This document shows positions 19,907 to 29,450 of a DNA stretch of 64,000 nucleotides, piece by piece. The notes under the pieces are model-generated. The model saw nothing but the letters and a program-made list of their open reading frames with translations. It was not told the origin of the DNA and searched no databases. This DNA is from Methylomarinum vadi (GTDB taxonomy: Bacteria > Pseudomonadota > Gammaproteobacteria > Methylococcales > Methylomonadaceae). Every line of letters begins with the position of its first letter. Within the stretch, counting starts at the first letter, position 1. The position numbers and the translations under genes were made by a program. Location: assembly GCF_000733935.1 (NCBI RefSeq), contig NZ_JPON01000001.1, positions 4,166,623 to 4,230,622 on the forward strand, read 5' to 3'.

Positions 19907-21004
19907 CTACGCTTTGGTCGAATTCAATGCCATGACAGCCGAAGAACCGAGAATGCGCGTTTTGATAATCTGCAGGGTTCCACCACAACATGGGCATTGG
20001 AGTTTCGGGCGGGGCCTGAGCCAAGCGATAGCACGATTGGGATTGACGCCGAGCAAGACTTGCAGCAGACGAATCAGCCGTTTGCTGTTGGGGTGCAAAA
20101 AGCCGAAGTTGCGAGTCCGCCTAAAGCCTTTGGGCAGAACATGGCGGAGCATCAGCCACAGAAACTTCACGCCGGGTAGTGTTCGAGTCTGCCACTTTTT
20201 GGTTTTGCTGTCCTGGTAACGGAAGGTTACTTGGCCATCTCGGCAGGCAATAATGTCCTTTTCCTGGATAACGCCCTTATAGAGATAACGTCCCAGATAA
20301 ACCAAGGCTTTATCGCCGCGTCCGACCGACTTGACGTCAACGACCCATTGTTGCGGATAGTAGTCAGGCAATGTCAAACCGGCCTGCGAGATCGCTTCAA
20401 GCAATTTGGCCCGAAACACTTTGGCCACTGCCTTGTGATTGAACAAATAGCCTTTCCGGCCCTTTTTACCCTGTTTGGTGCGCCACAGTCGTTTATCAGG
20501 ATCGATGGCGGCCGCCGGCATCACCAAGTGTACATGCGGATGGTAATCCAATCGGCGGGAATGGGTATGCAACACAGCAATAGCACCGGCATTGCCCTGA
20601 AGCTGTTGATCGTTGCGGGTGAAGGTGTTGACGGTATCCCAACTACAGCGGATCAGCAGATCATACAACGTACGTTGCTGTTGCCAGGCCAACGGCCTGA
20701 GTTCTTTGGGCAAAGTAAACGTCAGCAAAAAATATTCGGCCGGCACCTGCTTCTGCAACTGCCTTTCCAGCCATTGTTGCGATTCGTGCGACTGGCAATG
20801 CGGGCAGCTGCGATGGCCGCAGGAATGCGGCACCAAGCGTTGCCGATCGCAATCATCGCATTGCGCCAACATCACAGGGCCTTGCGACGTGCGGCAGTGT
20901 TTCATCGCGGCCAGCGCCTGACGCTGACTGGGTGACAAGCGACCCTGGTAAGCGACCAGAAACTCGGCTTCGAAGGTTTGGATGATGGCGGAAAGCAAGA
21001 TCAT
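19907..21004 (-). CDS. IS91-family HUH transposase
   Basis: A 365-residue protein. The N-terminal zinc-finger region reads [22 protein letters not shown]. The HUH motif is in [10 protein letters not shown], and the tyrosine region in [10 protein letters not shown] has the paired Tyr spacing expected of Y2 enzymes. A C-terminal CPCCGG may bind metal. Length and motifs match IS91-type transposases, which drive rolling-circle transposition. Its ATG (21002-21004) overlaps the stop of the integrase in the shifted frame (ATGA), so it is translated after it. Confidence 0.92.
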   Translation of the reverse strand: MILLSAIIQTFEAEFLVAYQGRLSPSQRQALAAMKHCRTSQGPVMLAQCDDCDRQRLVPHSCGHRSCPHCQSHESQQWLERQLQKQVPAEYFLLTFTLPKELRPLAWQQQRTLYDLLIRCSWDTVNTFTRNDQQLQGNAGAIAVLHTHSRRLDYHPHVHLVMPAAAIDPDKRLWRTKQGKKGRKGYLFNHKAVAKVFRAKLLEAISQAGLTLPDYYPQQWVVDVKSVGRGDKALVYLGRYLYKGVIQEKDIIACRDGQVTFRYQDSKTKKWQTRTLPGVKFLWLMLRHVLPKGFRRTRNFGFLHPNSKRLIRLLQVLLGVNPNRAIAWLRPRPKLQCPCCGGTLQIIKTRILGSSAVMALNSTKA

Positions 21005-21908
21005 TTGACCGCCCCCCAGTCGATGTCGAAGCCATTCATTAAGGCATTAATCAACTGGCCGGTATTTTGATTCGTGCCGTCGGTCAGGTGAGTATAGCGG
21101 GCAGTGGTGAGGATACTGTGGTGACCGAGGATTTTCTGCACTTCCAGTAGATCGACGCCCGCTTCAATCAAATGTGTGGCATAGCTATGCCGCAGACAGT
21201 GCGGGGTAATCTTTTTTTTAAACCGCAGTCTTGCGCGACTTGGCGCAGAGCCTTTTGCACGCCACCGCGATCCAAAGGGCTCTGCGCGCGCTGCGCGCCC
21301 TTCAAACCGCCATGGCGATTGGGAAACAACATGACCGGATGCCGGTGAACTTGCCAGAAGCGGCGTAGCAAATCCAGGGTGGCAGCCGGCAACGGCACCA
21401 GTCTATCCTTATTGCCCTTGGCATCTCGGATATGCACGCGTTGGCGACCGGCATCGATATCCCCAACCTCAAGACGCAATCCCTCGCCGAGGCGCAAACC
21501 TAGACTGTAGAGCGTGAAAAAGAACACCCGGTAACTGAGAATACGCGTGGACTGGAAGATACACCGCGCCTCGTCGACAGTGACGATATCCGGCAAACGT
21601 TGCGCCTTCGGCGGCTTGACCAACTGCGGCGCGACCCAAGGCTTGCGCAGTACATGGGTGTAATAAAACTTGAGACCGTACAGGTCCAACTTGACCGCAC
21701 TCCAAGAATGCGACTCCAGCAAATCGGTGAAATAATCGGTCAGTTGCTGTTCGGTCAACGCATTGATGTCTTCGTTGAAATACTGGCCGATACGTCGAAT
21801 CGCACGGGCATAGGCCTCGATCGTCTTGGGCTGCAACCCTTTAAGTTTGAGGTGTTTCAGATGGCTTTGATAGTTTTGCTTGAAATGGGATTCGAATGAT
21901 GTTGTCAT
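21001..21908 (-). CDS. IS91-associated tyrosine recombinase, needs a -1 frameshift
   Basis: The zero frame gives 246 residues: an N-terminal SAM-like domain, and the first catalytic Arg in [11 protein letters not shown]. It ends after [18 protein letters not shown] at about 21168. In the -1 frame the expected C-terminus appears: [16 protein letters not shown] (His-x-x-Arg), [18 protein letters not shown] (His and nucleophile Tyr), ending at TGA 21001-21003. The switch falls at eight A residues (plus-strand T8, 21212-21219) read TTA-AAA-AAA-AGA, a slippery context. A small palindrome (GGCATAGCTATGCC) lies about 20 bases downstream. Either a programmed frameshift or a degenerate gene; the full product would be about 300 residues. 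Confidence 0.8.
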
Positions 21909-21959
21909 TGTCGCGTAACCTCATGATTCGTCATGGAATAATCCCTCTTAAAAGAGGGC

Positions 21960-24383
21960 GTGAGATTACATTTTATAAATTACCGGCTACTGCCGCTTTT
22001 CTCCGCGTTAGCGGCTTCGTCCAACTCGTTTGTCGACCAGGTCGCCGAGCTTGAAGCCCAGTTGAATAATAAGAGTCGGAATGAGATGATCAACGACATC
22101 GTCAAGTTTCTGACTCATTGGCTGGCTTTTCATATCCTCGACGAGGACCGGCGTATGGCGTTGACTGTCTTGTCAATCGAATCCGGCATGCCTCTTGCCG
22201 ACGCCAAGGTTCGGGCCGAAGAACAGATGAGTTCCTCGATCGATGTATTGATCGATACCGTGTTGATAATGTACGACAGTTTGTCGTCCCGTATGCTGGA
22301 ACTGATGCAGGAGAAAATTGCCCGCCAGCGGGCCGAGGAAGCTTTACACATCAATGAGCAGCGCTGGCAGTTCGTCATGGAAAGCGCGGGCGATGAAATG
22401 TGGGACTGGGATATCAATAGTGGGGAAATCAGCCATTCCGATTGTAATTTGCCGCTGTTCGACCTGCTTAGCAACGAGCAGTCTTCTTCAGGTCGTCTCA
22501 GCAAGATACATCCGGACGACTTGGCACAACTTAAACAAGACCTGCAAGATCATCTCGATGGCGAGACAGAAACCTTTGCCAACAAACACCGCATCGTTAA
22601 TTCCGACAACACCTGCTATTGGGTTCTGACCCGCGGCAAGGTCATCAGTCGGGACAATCAGGGCAAGGCGTTACGCATGGTCGGAACCCATGTCAACATC
22701 ACCGAACGGGAAGTGGCCAATCTCCTTTTCCAAAACAGCAGCGAAGGCATGATCGTCACCGATGTCAACAATAACATCATTACCATCAATCCGGCTTTTA
22801 CCGAGATTACTGGTTATAGCCTGAGGGATGTCGTCGGCAAGAAACCCTCAATCCTGAAATCGGGCCGCCATTCCCATGAGTATTACCGGCAAATGTGGGA
22901 GGACATCGACAGGTATGGACGTTGGCATGGCGAAATATGGAACCGAAAAAAAAACGGTACCGTCTATCCCGAATGGTTAACGATCAACAATGTCTATAAC
23001 CCCGATCAAACGGTGCACTACCGCATCGGATTGTTTTTCGATATCACCGAGAAAAAGGCCTCCGAGGAAGCGGTGTGGCGCCAGGCCAATTTCGATGTGT
23101 TGACCGGTTTACCCAATCGGCAAATGTTTTATGATCGCTTTTCACAGGAAATGAAGGCCGCCCATCGCGAGCGGCAAAAATTGGGATTATTGTTCATCGA
23201 TCTCGATCAATTCAAGGAGGTGAACGATTCCCTGGGACATTCATGTGGCGACTTATTATTGGTCGATGTGGCAAGGCGGTTGCAGAGTTCCGTGCGTGAA
23301 TCCGATACCGTTGCCCGTCTCAGCGGCGATGAATTTACCGTGATTTTAAAAAATATCGGTGCGCCGGATATCGCGGAGCGTATAGCCGGCGACATTCTGA
23401 GAAAACTACAGCAACCTTTTGTGGTGAGGGAGGAAGTGGTTTATGTATCGGGAAGTATCGGCATCACGATCTATCCTGATGATGCGACTAACAGGGAAGA
23501 TTTGTTGCGTAATGCCGACCAGGCGATGTATCAAGCAAAGAAAAACGGTCGCAATTGTTTGGCATACTTCACCCGTTCCATGCAAGATGCAGCGCAGCAT
23601 CGAATCAGTATCGCCAATGACCTGAGAGTCGCGCTGATCAGTCAGCAATTCGAGCTGGCTTACCAACCCATCGTCGAGCTTGCCACGGGCAAGGTGCAGA
23701 AGGCGGAAGCCTTGATACGCTGGCGCCATCCGCAGCGTGGCGTGGTCAATCCCCATGAATTTATTGGAATTGCCGAGGACAGCGGTATCATTCATGAAAT
23801 CGGTAATTGGGTGTTTTATGAAAGCGTGCGGCAAGTCGAGGCGTGGCAAAAGGCATATAAACCCGATTTGCAACTCAGTATCAATAAATCGCCCCTGCAA
23901 TTTCATGTCCATCATGAAACACAGCATCGTTGGCTGGCCTATCTAAAAGAAAAAGGTATTCAGGCAAAGAGCATCATCATTGAGATTACCGAAAGCTTAT
24001 TGTTGGATTCCGGCGAATCGGTTCGTAAACAAATGGATCGATATGCCGAGAATGACGTGCAAATAGCCTTGGATGATTTCGGCACGGGCTTTTCATCGCT
24101 GGCCAATTTACAGCAATTCGACATCGACTTCATCAAGATCGATCAATCGTTCATTAACGGTTTGACCGAGGATTCAACAAATCTGGCCTTGTGCAAGGCC
24201 ATGGTGAAGATGGCGCATGCTTTAGATATCGAGGTTATCGCGGAAGGGATCGAGCAAGAAGAACAAAGGGACTTGTTGCACGCCATGGGGTGCGATTACG
24301 GCCAGGGCTTTTATTTTTCCGCCCCGGTCGTCGTGGAACATTTCGAAGCTTTCCTGGAGCAGGATTTCCAGTTCAAAAACTGA
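21960..24383 (+). CDS. Truncated hemerythrin-PAS-PAS-GGDEF-EAL protein
   Basis: An 807-residue frame from GTG 21960. Residues about 22-60 (SSNSFVDQVAELEAQL... FLTHWLAFHILDEDRRMAL) are the second half of a bacteriohemerythrin domain. The first half with its own His/Asp ligands is missing, so the di-iron site cannot form. Two PAS domains (about 115-240, 250-370) lead to a GGDEF domain with SGDEF (about residue 457), a variant often still active, and an EAL domain with KAEALIRWRHP, DDFGTGFSS and KIDQSF. The first 15-20 residues are probably insertion-derived. The intact ancestor would have sensed oxygen or iron to set c-di-GMP. It may still be expressed using AGAGGG as ribosome-binding site. Confidence 0.88.
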   Translation: MRLHFINYRLLPLFSALAASSNSFVDQVAELEAQLNNKSRNEMINDIVKFLTHWLAFHILDEDRRMALTVLSIESGMPLADAKVRAEEQMSSSIDVLIDTVLIMYDSLSSRMLELMQEKIARQRAEEALHINEQRWQFVMESAGDEMWDWDINSGEISHSDCNLPLFDLLSNEQSSSGRLSKIHPDDLAQLKQDLQDHLDGETETFANKHRIVNSDNTCYWVLTRGKVISRDNQGKALRMVGTHVNITEREVANLLFQNSSEGMIVTDVNNNIITINPAFTEITGYSLRDVVGKKPSILKSGRHSHEYYRQMWEDIDRYGRWHGEIWNRKKNGTVYPEWLTINNVYNPDQTVHYRIGLFFDITEKKASEEAVWRQANFDVLTGLPNRQMFYDRFSQEMKAAHRERQKLGLLFIDLDQFKEVNDSLGHSCGDLLLVDVARRLQSSVRESDTVARLSGDEFTVILKNIGAPDIAERIAGDILRKLQQPFVVREEVVYVSGSIGITIYPDDATNREDLLRNADQAMYQAKKNGRNCLAYFTRSMQDAAQHRISIANDLRVALISQQFELAYQPIVELATGKVQKAEALIRWRHPQRGVVNPHEFIGIAEDSGIIHEIGNWVFYESVRQVEAWQKAYKPDLQLSINKSPLQFHVHHETQHRWLAYLKEKGIQAKSIIIEITESLLLDSGESVRKQMDRYAENDVQIALDDFGTGFSSLANLQQFDIDFIKIDQSFINGLTEDSTNLALCKAMVKMAHALDIEVIAEGIEQEEQRDLLHAMGCDYGQGFYFSAPVVVEHFEAFLEQDFQFKN

Positions 24384-24422
24384 TTTACCTGCCTGAAACA
24401 AATCATCTCACAGGCCAATGAT

Positions 24423-26816
24423 TTATTTCTCCTTGGCCAGGAATTTTTGTTTAAGGGTATTGAAGCTTTCCAATTGTTTTTGTACCCGGCCATTGAACGA
24501 TTCGGGCGGAAACTCTCCTTGTTCGTTTTGTTGGCCGGCTTCTATGTCGGTCAGGTACTCCAACGCGTCATCGACATTTTCAACCGCATAGATATGAAAC
24601 TGGCCGTTTTTAGCGGCATGTACGATATCCCAGCGTAACATTAAATATTTCACGTTGCTGGCCGGAATAATCACGCCTTGCTCGCAAGTCAGGCCTTTTT
24701 GCTTGCAGATATCGAAAAAGCCTTCGATTTTCTCGTTGACGCCGCCGATGGGTTGGACCTGGCCCAATTGATTGACCGAGCCGGTGATGGCGAGGTCCTG
24801 ACGCAGCGGCACTTCCGCCAGAGAAGATAAAATGACGCATAGTTCCGCCAGCGAGGCGCTGTCGCCTTCGACCTGGCCATAGGACTGCTCGAATACCAAG
24901 CTGGCGGTCAGTGAAAATGGGGTTTTACGGGCGTATCGGGAAGCGATAAAACTGGATAGAATCAGCACGCCCTTGGAATGAATGGCGCCGCCCAATTCGG
25001 TTTCCTTCTCGATATCGACGACTTTGCCGTTGCCTAATCGAGTCGTTGCGGTGATGCGGGAAGGCTGTCCAAACATAAATTCACCTAACTGCAGTACCGA
25101 TAAACCGTTAATCTGACCGGTCACGCGGTTGTCGGTGTCAATCATGACGGTGCCGCGATGGATATTTTCGTACATTTTTTCGCGAATGCGGTCGAGTCGA
25201 TGGATTTTATGCTCGATCGCTTGTTGGACGTCGCTGCCGGCAACGATGTCATGGCCATGAAACCCCGCCCAATAATCGGATTCGGTCAACAAATCCTTGA
25301 TGCTGCGCAGATGAGTGGAAAGTTTTTCCGCATCGCCGGTCAGGCGGGCACTTTGTTCGATGATTCTGGCAACGGCTTGCGGGCCAAAAGGCCGCAGTTT
25401 TTCGCGCCTGGCCAGGGTCGCAATCAGTTTGGCATAATCGCTTTCCTTATCGATACGGTCGACACTATCGTCGAAATCGGCGGGGACCTTGAACAGGTCC
25501 TGAAACTCGGGATCGTATAGGTTGAGCAAATAATAAATGAGTCGGTCGCCGTAGATGATTACTTTCAGGGTCAGTGGGATCGGCTCGGGTTCCAACGACG
25601 AGGTGCTGACCAGGCTAAGGGAGCGTTCCAGGGATTCGATACGGATTTCGCCGGCTTGTAGCGCCCGCTTCAAACATTCCCAAGCATAAGGTTGCATCAA
25701 CAGTTTGCGGGCATCGATGATCAGATAGCCGCCGTTGGCACGATGCAACGCGCCGGGTTTGATCATCGTGAAATCGGTGACCAAGGCCCCCATGTAGGCT
25801 TGATGATCGCAGCGCCCCAATAGGTTGGCATAGTTGGGATGGTCTTCCAGCACCACCGGTGCCGATTTACGTTCGCCATTGGAAATAATCAGATTGACAT
25901 GATAGCGCTTGAACGGATTGGATTCCTGGGCCGCTTCCATGAAGGGTAGGACGATTTGTTGTTCGCGATGCGGAATGAAGTCGCGGACATGCTGCAGAAT
26001 ATCGTCGTCGACATCTTCCAGGTAACTCAGCACCTCGGGATGCTTGGCGTATTTCTCCTTGAGATCATGGATGGAATGGTTGACCGCCAGTGCCGCCACT
26101 TCGCGGTTAAGGTTTTGCAGCTTGCGTTTGGTTTCCTTGCGCCAGGCGGGAAATTTTTTCAGCAGTTTTTGTAGGCGTTGTTGCAGCTCGAGAATGCTTT
26201 TCTGGTACTGTTGCTGCTTTTCCTTGTCCAGCTTGTTGAATTGTTCTTGACTGATGATTTTGTCTTCGTCGTCGACCGGCGCGAAGGCGTAACCGGTCGG
26301 GGTTTCGGTCAGGATGATGTGGGAATTGATTGCCTCTTCGCGCAGTTGATTGATTTCATTGAGTTCCCGTTTCCGGTATTCTTCCTCGATTTCCTCGGTC
26401 TTGGAGCGATATTCGTCACCGTCGAAGGCGGCCGGGATCGCAACGCTGAGTTCGTCGATCAATTGTTCCATGTCATCCTGAAATTCCTTGCCCTTGCCGG
26501 AGGCGAATTTTATGGCCTTGGGTTTGGCTTGCGCGCTGAAGTTATTGACATAACACCAATCCGAAGGCGCCGGTTGTTGGGCGGCTTCCTGTTTGACCAG
26601 TTGTTGGATTGTGGTGAGTTTGCCGGTTCCTGAGGGCGCCAAAGCGAAAATATTGTAACCGCGCTGGCCGACCCGCATGCCGAATTGAATGGAATCGGTG
26701 GCGCGGTTCTGGCCCAGAAAAATATCGACGTCTTCCAGTTCTTCGGTACTCTTGAAGTGAAAATGTTCGATGTTACAAGGTTTGTACAGTTCACTTGGGT
26801 CGAGAGCTTTTTTCAT
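24423..26816 (-). CDS. Lon-like AAA+ protease (LonB/YcbZ type)
   Basis: 797 residues from ATG 26816, which begins MKKALDPSELYKPC; a longer start at 26876 is less likely. A P-loop (APSGTGKL) near residue 65 is followed by a long helical insert (about 150-300) and GALHRANGGYLIIDARKLL (Walker B-like). The C-terminal S16 protease domain has its catalytic Ser in VEGDSASLAEL (about 652) and Lys in GGVNEKIEG (about 695). Domain order matches the Lon-like YcbZ group, not classical Lon, which has a separate N-terminal domain. Role: probably degradation of selected proteins. It is transcribed away from the LysR gene. Confidence 0.9.
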   Translation of the reverse strand: MKKALDPSELYKPCNIEHFHFKSTEELEDVDIFLGQNRATDSIQFGMRVGQRGYNIFALAPSGTGKLTTIQQLVKQEAAQQPAPSDWCYVNNFSAQAKPKAIKFASGKGKEFQDDMEQLIDELSVAIPAAFDGDEYRSKTEEIEEEYRKRELNEINQLREEAINSHIILTETPTGYAFAPVDDEDKIISQEQFNKLDKEKQQQYQKSILELQQRLQKLLKKFPAWRKETKRKLQNLNREVAALAVNHSIHDLKEKYAKHPEVLSYLEDVDDDILQHVRDFIPHREQQIVLPFMEAAQESNPFKRYHVNLIISNGERKSAPVVLEDHPNYANLLGRCDHQAYMGALVTDFTMIKPGALHRANGGYLIIDARKLLMQPYAWECLKRALQAGEIRIESLERSLSLVSTSSLEPEPIPLTLKVIIYGDRLIYYLLNLYDPEFQDLFKVPADFDDSVDRIDKESDYAKLIATLARREKLRPFGPQAVARIIEQSARLTGDAEKLSTHLRSIKDLLTESDYWAGFHGHDIVAGSDVQQAIEHKIHRLDRIREKMYENIHRGTVMIDTDNRVTGQINGLSVLQLGEFMFGQPSRITATTRLGNGKVVDIEKETELGGAIHSKGVLILSSFIASRYARKTPFSLTASLVFEQSYGQVEGDSASLAELCVILSSLAEVPLRQDLAITGSVNQLGQVQPIGGVNEKIEGFFDICKQKGLTCEQGVIIPASNVKYLMLRWDIVHAAKNGQFHIYAVENVDDALEYLTDIEAGQQNEQGEFPPESFNGRVQKQLESFNTLKQKFLAKEK

Positions 26817-27195
26817 GGCAATTGTTCGATAAGAAGAAAAAGGAAGGCTGGCTTTCAAAAATAATAGCACAGCCATGAAAGGGCTGTCTTTATTGCCGGG
26901 AGAGAGGGGGCCTTTGCCTTTGTGGCAAGGAGCGCTATTGCCGCCTTATGCCGTCGAGTTAGTATCGTGTGATGTAGCGAGGCGAGATACGGCAATATAC
27001 CGTACTGAAATGTTTACAGGTGGAAAAAGGTGTAGTGGTCACAAAAAAAGATCCGCTCGGAAATCCGCCATATGTTGCCGGCCGAAGTCGAATGACTTCG
27101 AACCAGCTCCACACATCGAAAATCCAAACGGATGCTCTACTATCTCCGGTTCCAATTATATTAAAGGGAATTTTTGGCATAAACGACAATTTAGT
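26817..27195. other. Non-coding region between divergent genes
   Basis: Between the divergent Lon-like gene and the LysR gene. No open frame with family features is seen. It must hold both promoters. AT-rich DNA is concentrated in the last 70 bases before the LysR gene. Confidence 0.5.
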
Positions 27196-27223
27196 TTATA
27201 AATCATAAATTATAGATTTATAA
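27196..27223. promoter_or_regulatory. Perfect inverted repeat upstream of lysR-type gene
   Basis: TTATAAATC and GATTTATAA pair perfectly across a 10-base AT-only spacer, 13 bases before the ATG at 27237. LysR regulators bind interrupted palindromes (T-N11-A type) and often repress their own gene. The position is suited to autorepression. The proposed function is inference. Confidence 0.5.
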
Positions 27224-27236
27224 GTAGGGTGTATCG

Positions 27237-28124
27237 ATGGACAAATTAAACAATATGCGGGTTTTTTGTCGTATTGTCGAGCTGGGTACATTCGCAGCGG
27301 TCGCCAGGGAAATGAATCTGTCGGCGATGATGATCAGTAAATATGTGTCCCAATTGGAACAGTCTTTGGGCGTTGTGCTGTTAAACAGAACCACTCGCAG
27401 TCTGAATTTAACCGAAGCCGGGCAAGCTTACTATACTCGCAGTAAGCAGCTTTTGGAGGATTTGGCCGAATTGGACGAATCGACCGCGCAATTGGGGGGG
27501 AGCGTAAAAGGGGTCTTGAAAATCAGTGCCCCCATCGATTTCGGCGGCTTGTATATGGTTCCCGCCATCGAGTCTTATCAACAAAAATATCCTGACGTCA
27601 AAATATTGATGTCTCTCGACAATAAGTATCAAAATCTGCGCGACGGTCGTTTCGATATGGTCATCCTAGTGACCGATTGCCTGGACCCGGGGGTCGTGGC
27701 CCGTAAGATCACCGATACCGAATTGGGTACGTATGCCTCGCCCGAATACATCGAGCAAAATGGGGCTCCGCAGAATTTAGAGGAACTGGCCCAGCATCGC
27801 TGCCTGCATTATGTCAACACGCCGCATGGCGACTACTGGGTTTTCAATGATCAAGGCGAGACGCGAAAAATCAAAATCGATTGGTATTTCGCGACTAACA
27901 ACGGCCGCGCCTTATCACAGGCGGCAACCCTGGGCATGGGCATTATGCGGGCGCCAAAGCTGTCGGTCCACGATTATCTGCAGCAGGGGCGGCTGGTGGA
28001 AGTACTGCCAGAATACAAGCTGCCTTCGTTGTCGGTGTACGCGACCTATTTGCAAAGACGCTTTTATCCGGCGAAGTTGTCGAGTTTTGTCGAATTCTTA
28101 ATCAAATATTTTGCTAAATCCTAG
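27237..28124 (+). CDS. LysR-family transcriptional regulator
   Basis: A 295-residue protein. The N-terminal winged HTH reads MRVFCRIVELGTFAAVAREM and LSAMMISKYVSQLEQSLG, then LLNRTTRSLNLTEAG, standard for LysR. Residues about 90-290 form the effector-binding domain. It precedes the soxCD-like pair by 60 bases on the same strand and may control it, or its divergent neighbour. The effector is unknown. Confidence 0.92.
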   Translation: MDKLNNMRVFCRIVELGTFAAVAREMNLSAMMISKYVSQLEQSLGVVLLNRTTRSLNLTEAGQAYYTRSKQLLEDLAELDESTAQLGGSVKGVLKISAPIDFGGLYMVPAIESYQQKYPDVKILMSLDNKYQNLRDGRFDMVILVTDCLDPGVVARKITDTELGTYASPEYIEQNGAPQNLEELAQHRCLHYVNTPHGDYWVFNDQGETRKIKIDWYFATNNGRALSQAATLGMGIMRAPKLSVHDYLQQGRLVEVLPEYKLPSLSVYATYLQRRFYPAKLSSFVEFLIKYFAKS

Positions 28125-28181
28125 CGAATTTTTGCTATGTTGTGGTAACGGGCGTTGCTGCGTCAACACATGGGGGAAGGC

Positions 28182-29450
28182 ATGGATAAAAAATCTGTAA
28201 TGCAAACAGTCGCCGGCGGTGGGTTGCTCGATCGCCGCCTGTTCATGAAAAAAGGGCTGGTTTTTTCCATCGCGGCGATGACGGCCGATTCCATGGCAGC
28301 CTCGGAACATGAAAAGTCGCGCCAACCTTGGATGCGGAAGCCCGGCCAACCTTTTTCCAATTACGGCCAGCCTTCGCCGCACGAAAGGCGGACCATCCGC
28401 TGGGTCATGGCCAATAGCATGGCGCCGGGCAACGGAGTTTCCTGGACGCCGTTGCATGACTTGGAAGGCACGATCACTCCCAGCGGTTTGCATTTCGAAC
28501 GCCACCACAACGGCGTGCCGCAAATCGACCCGCAACATCACAGTTTGTTGTTGCACGGTCTGGTCAACAAGCCGCTGCTGTTTAGCATGGAAGACCTGCT
28601 GCGTTATCCGATGTCTTCTCAACTGTGTTTTATCGAATGCGGCGGCAATAGTAACGCCGGTTGGCGAAGCGAACCCATTCAAACGGCGGTCGGTTATTTT
28701 CACGGCATGGCATCCTGCAGCGAATGGACCGGCGTACCGTTGCGCATCCTGTTGGAAGAAGCGAAAGTCAAGGGCAGGGCGAAGTGGCTCATTGCCGAAG
28801 GCGCCGATGCCGCCGTCATGAATGTCAGCATTCCGCTGGAAAAGGCCCTGGATGATTGTATATTGGCTTTGTATCAGAACGGCGAACGTATCCGCCCCGA
28901 AAACGGTTACCCATTGCGCCTGATCGTTCCGGGGTGGGAAGGCGTTACCCATGTCAAGTGGCTGCGGCGCTTGCATCTCACCAATCGGCCGACCATGGCG
29001 CGCAACGAAACCGCCAAATACACCGATTTGCTGCCCGACGGCAAGGCGCGTCAGTTCAGTTTCGTCATGGAAGCGAAATCGTTGATTACCAATCCTTCCT
29101 TCGGGCATCGGCTAGAACGGCCGGGCCTTTATCAAATCAGCGGACTGGCCTGGAGCGGGCGGGGCCGCATCGCTAAGGTCGAGGTCTCGGCCGATGGCGG
29201 CAAGAGTTGGGCCGAAGCCGAGCTGCAAGCGCCTGTGCTGGCGAAATGCTTTACCCGCTTCCGCATTCCCTGGCAATGGAACGGGCAAAAAACCGTGTTG
29301 AAAAGCCGCGCCATCGATGAAAGCGGTTATATCCAGCCGGAGCGGGATGCGTTGATCGAACAACGAGGTAGGCACGGTTATTTTCATTACAATGCCATCG
29401 TCAGCTGGGAAGTTTCCGAACGCGGAGAGGTGAGCCATGTTTATGCTTGA
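28182..29450 (+). CDS. soxC: Sulfite dehydrogenase molybdopterin subunit (SoxC-like)
   Basis: A 422-residue sulfite-oxidase-family protein from ATG 28182, next to a GGGGGAAGG ribosome-binding site. A DRRLFMKKGLVFSIAAM segment suggests a Tat-type export signal, so it acts in the periplasm. The molybdenum cofactor ligand Cys lies in CFIECGGNSNAGW. Dimerisation-domain motifs (AKVEVSADGGKSW, FRIPWQWNG) follow. Families: SoxC of the Sox thiosulfate pathway, or a stand-alone sulfite dehydrogenase. No soxAXYZB is in the window, so it is probably used for sulfite detoxification or oxidation with the cytochrome encoded next. Confidence 0.88.
   Translation: MDKKSVMQTVAGGGLLDRRLFMKKGLVFSIAAMTADSMAASEHEKSRQPWMRKPGQPFSNYGQPSPHERRTIRWVMANSMAPGNGVSWTPLHDLEGTITPSGLHFERHHNGVPQIDPQHHSLLLHGLVNKPLLFSMEDLLRYPMSSQLCFIECGGNSNAGWRSEPIQTAVGYFHGMASCSEWTGVPLRILLEEAKVKGRAKWLIAEGADAAVMNVSIPLEKALDDCILALYQNGERIRPENGYPLRLIVPGWEGVTHVKWLRRLHLTNRPTMARNETAKYTDLLPDGKARQFSFVMEAKSLITNPSFGHRLERPGLYQISGLAWSGRGRIAKVEVSADGGKSWAEAELQAPVLAKCFTRFRIPWQWNGQKTVLKSRAIDESGYIQPERDALIEQRGRHGYFHYNAIVSWEVSERGEVSHVYA

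Larger units (their letters stand above)
19605..21960 (-). mobile_element. IS91-like element with companion integrase
   Basis: Two coupled minus-strand genes, a tyrosine recombinase (21908-21001) then a HUH transposase (21004-19907), form the two-gene type of IS91-like element. The proposed 3' (origin-like) end carries a strong hairpin at 19605-19643. The proposed 5' end carries CCCTCTT-AA-AAGAGGG at 21943-21958. Limits are inferred from these structures and from where neighbouring genes are truncated; they are not proven. IS91-type elements make no target duplication, consistent with none being seen. Confidence 0.65.

Noticed and set aside
20231-20935. 234-codon plus-strand frame inside the IS91-like transposase
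   Set aside because: Shadow of the HUH transposase on the other strand; no own start signal or motif.
28098-29108. 336-codon minus-strand frame opposite the soxC-like gene
   Set aside because: Composition is typical of an antisense shadow; the soxC-like gene shows cofactor-ligand motifs.
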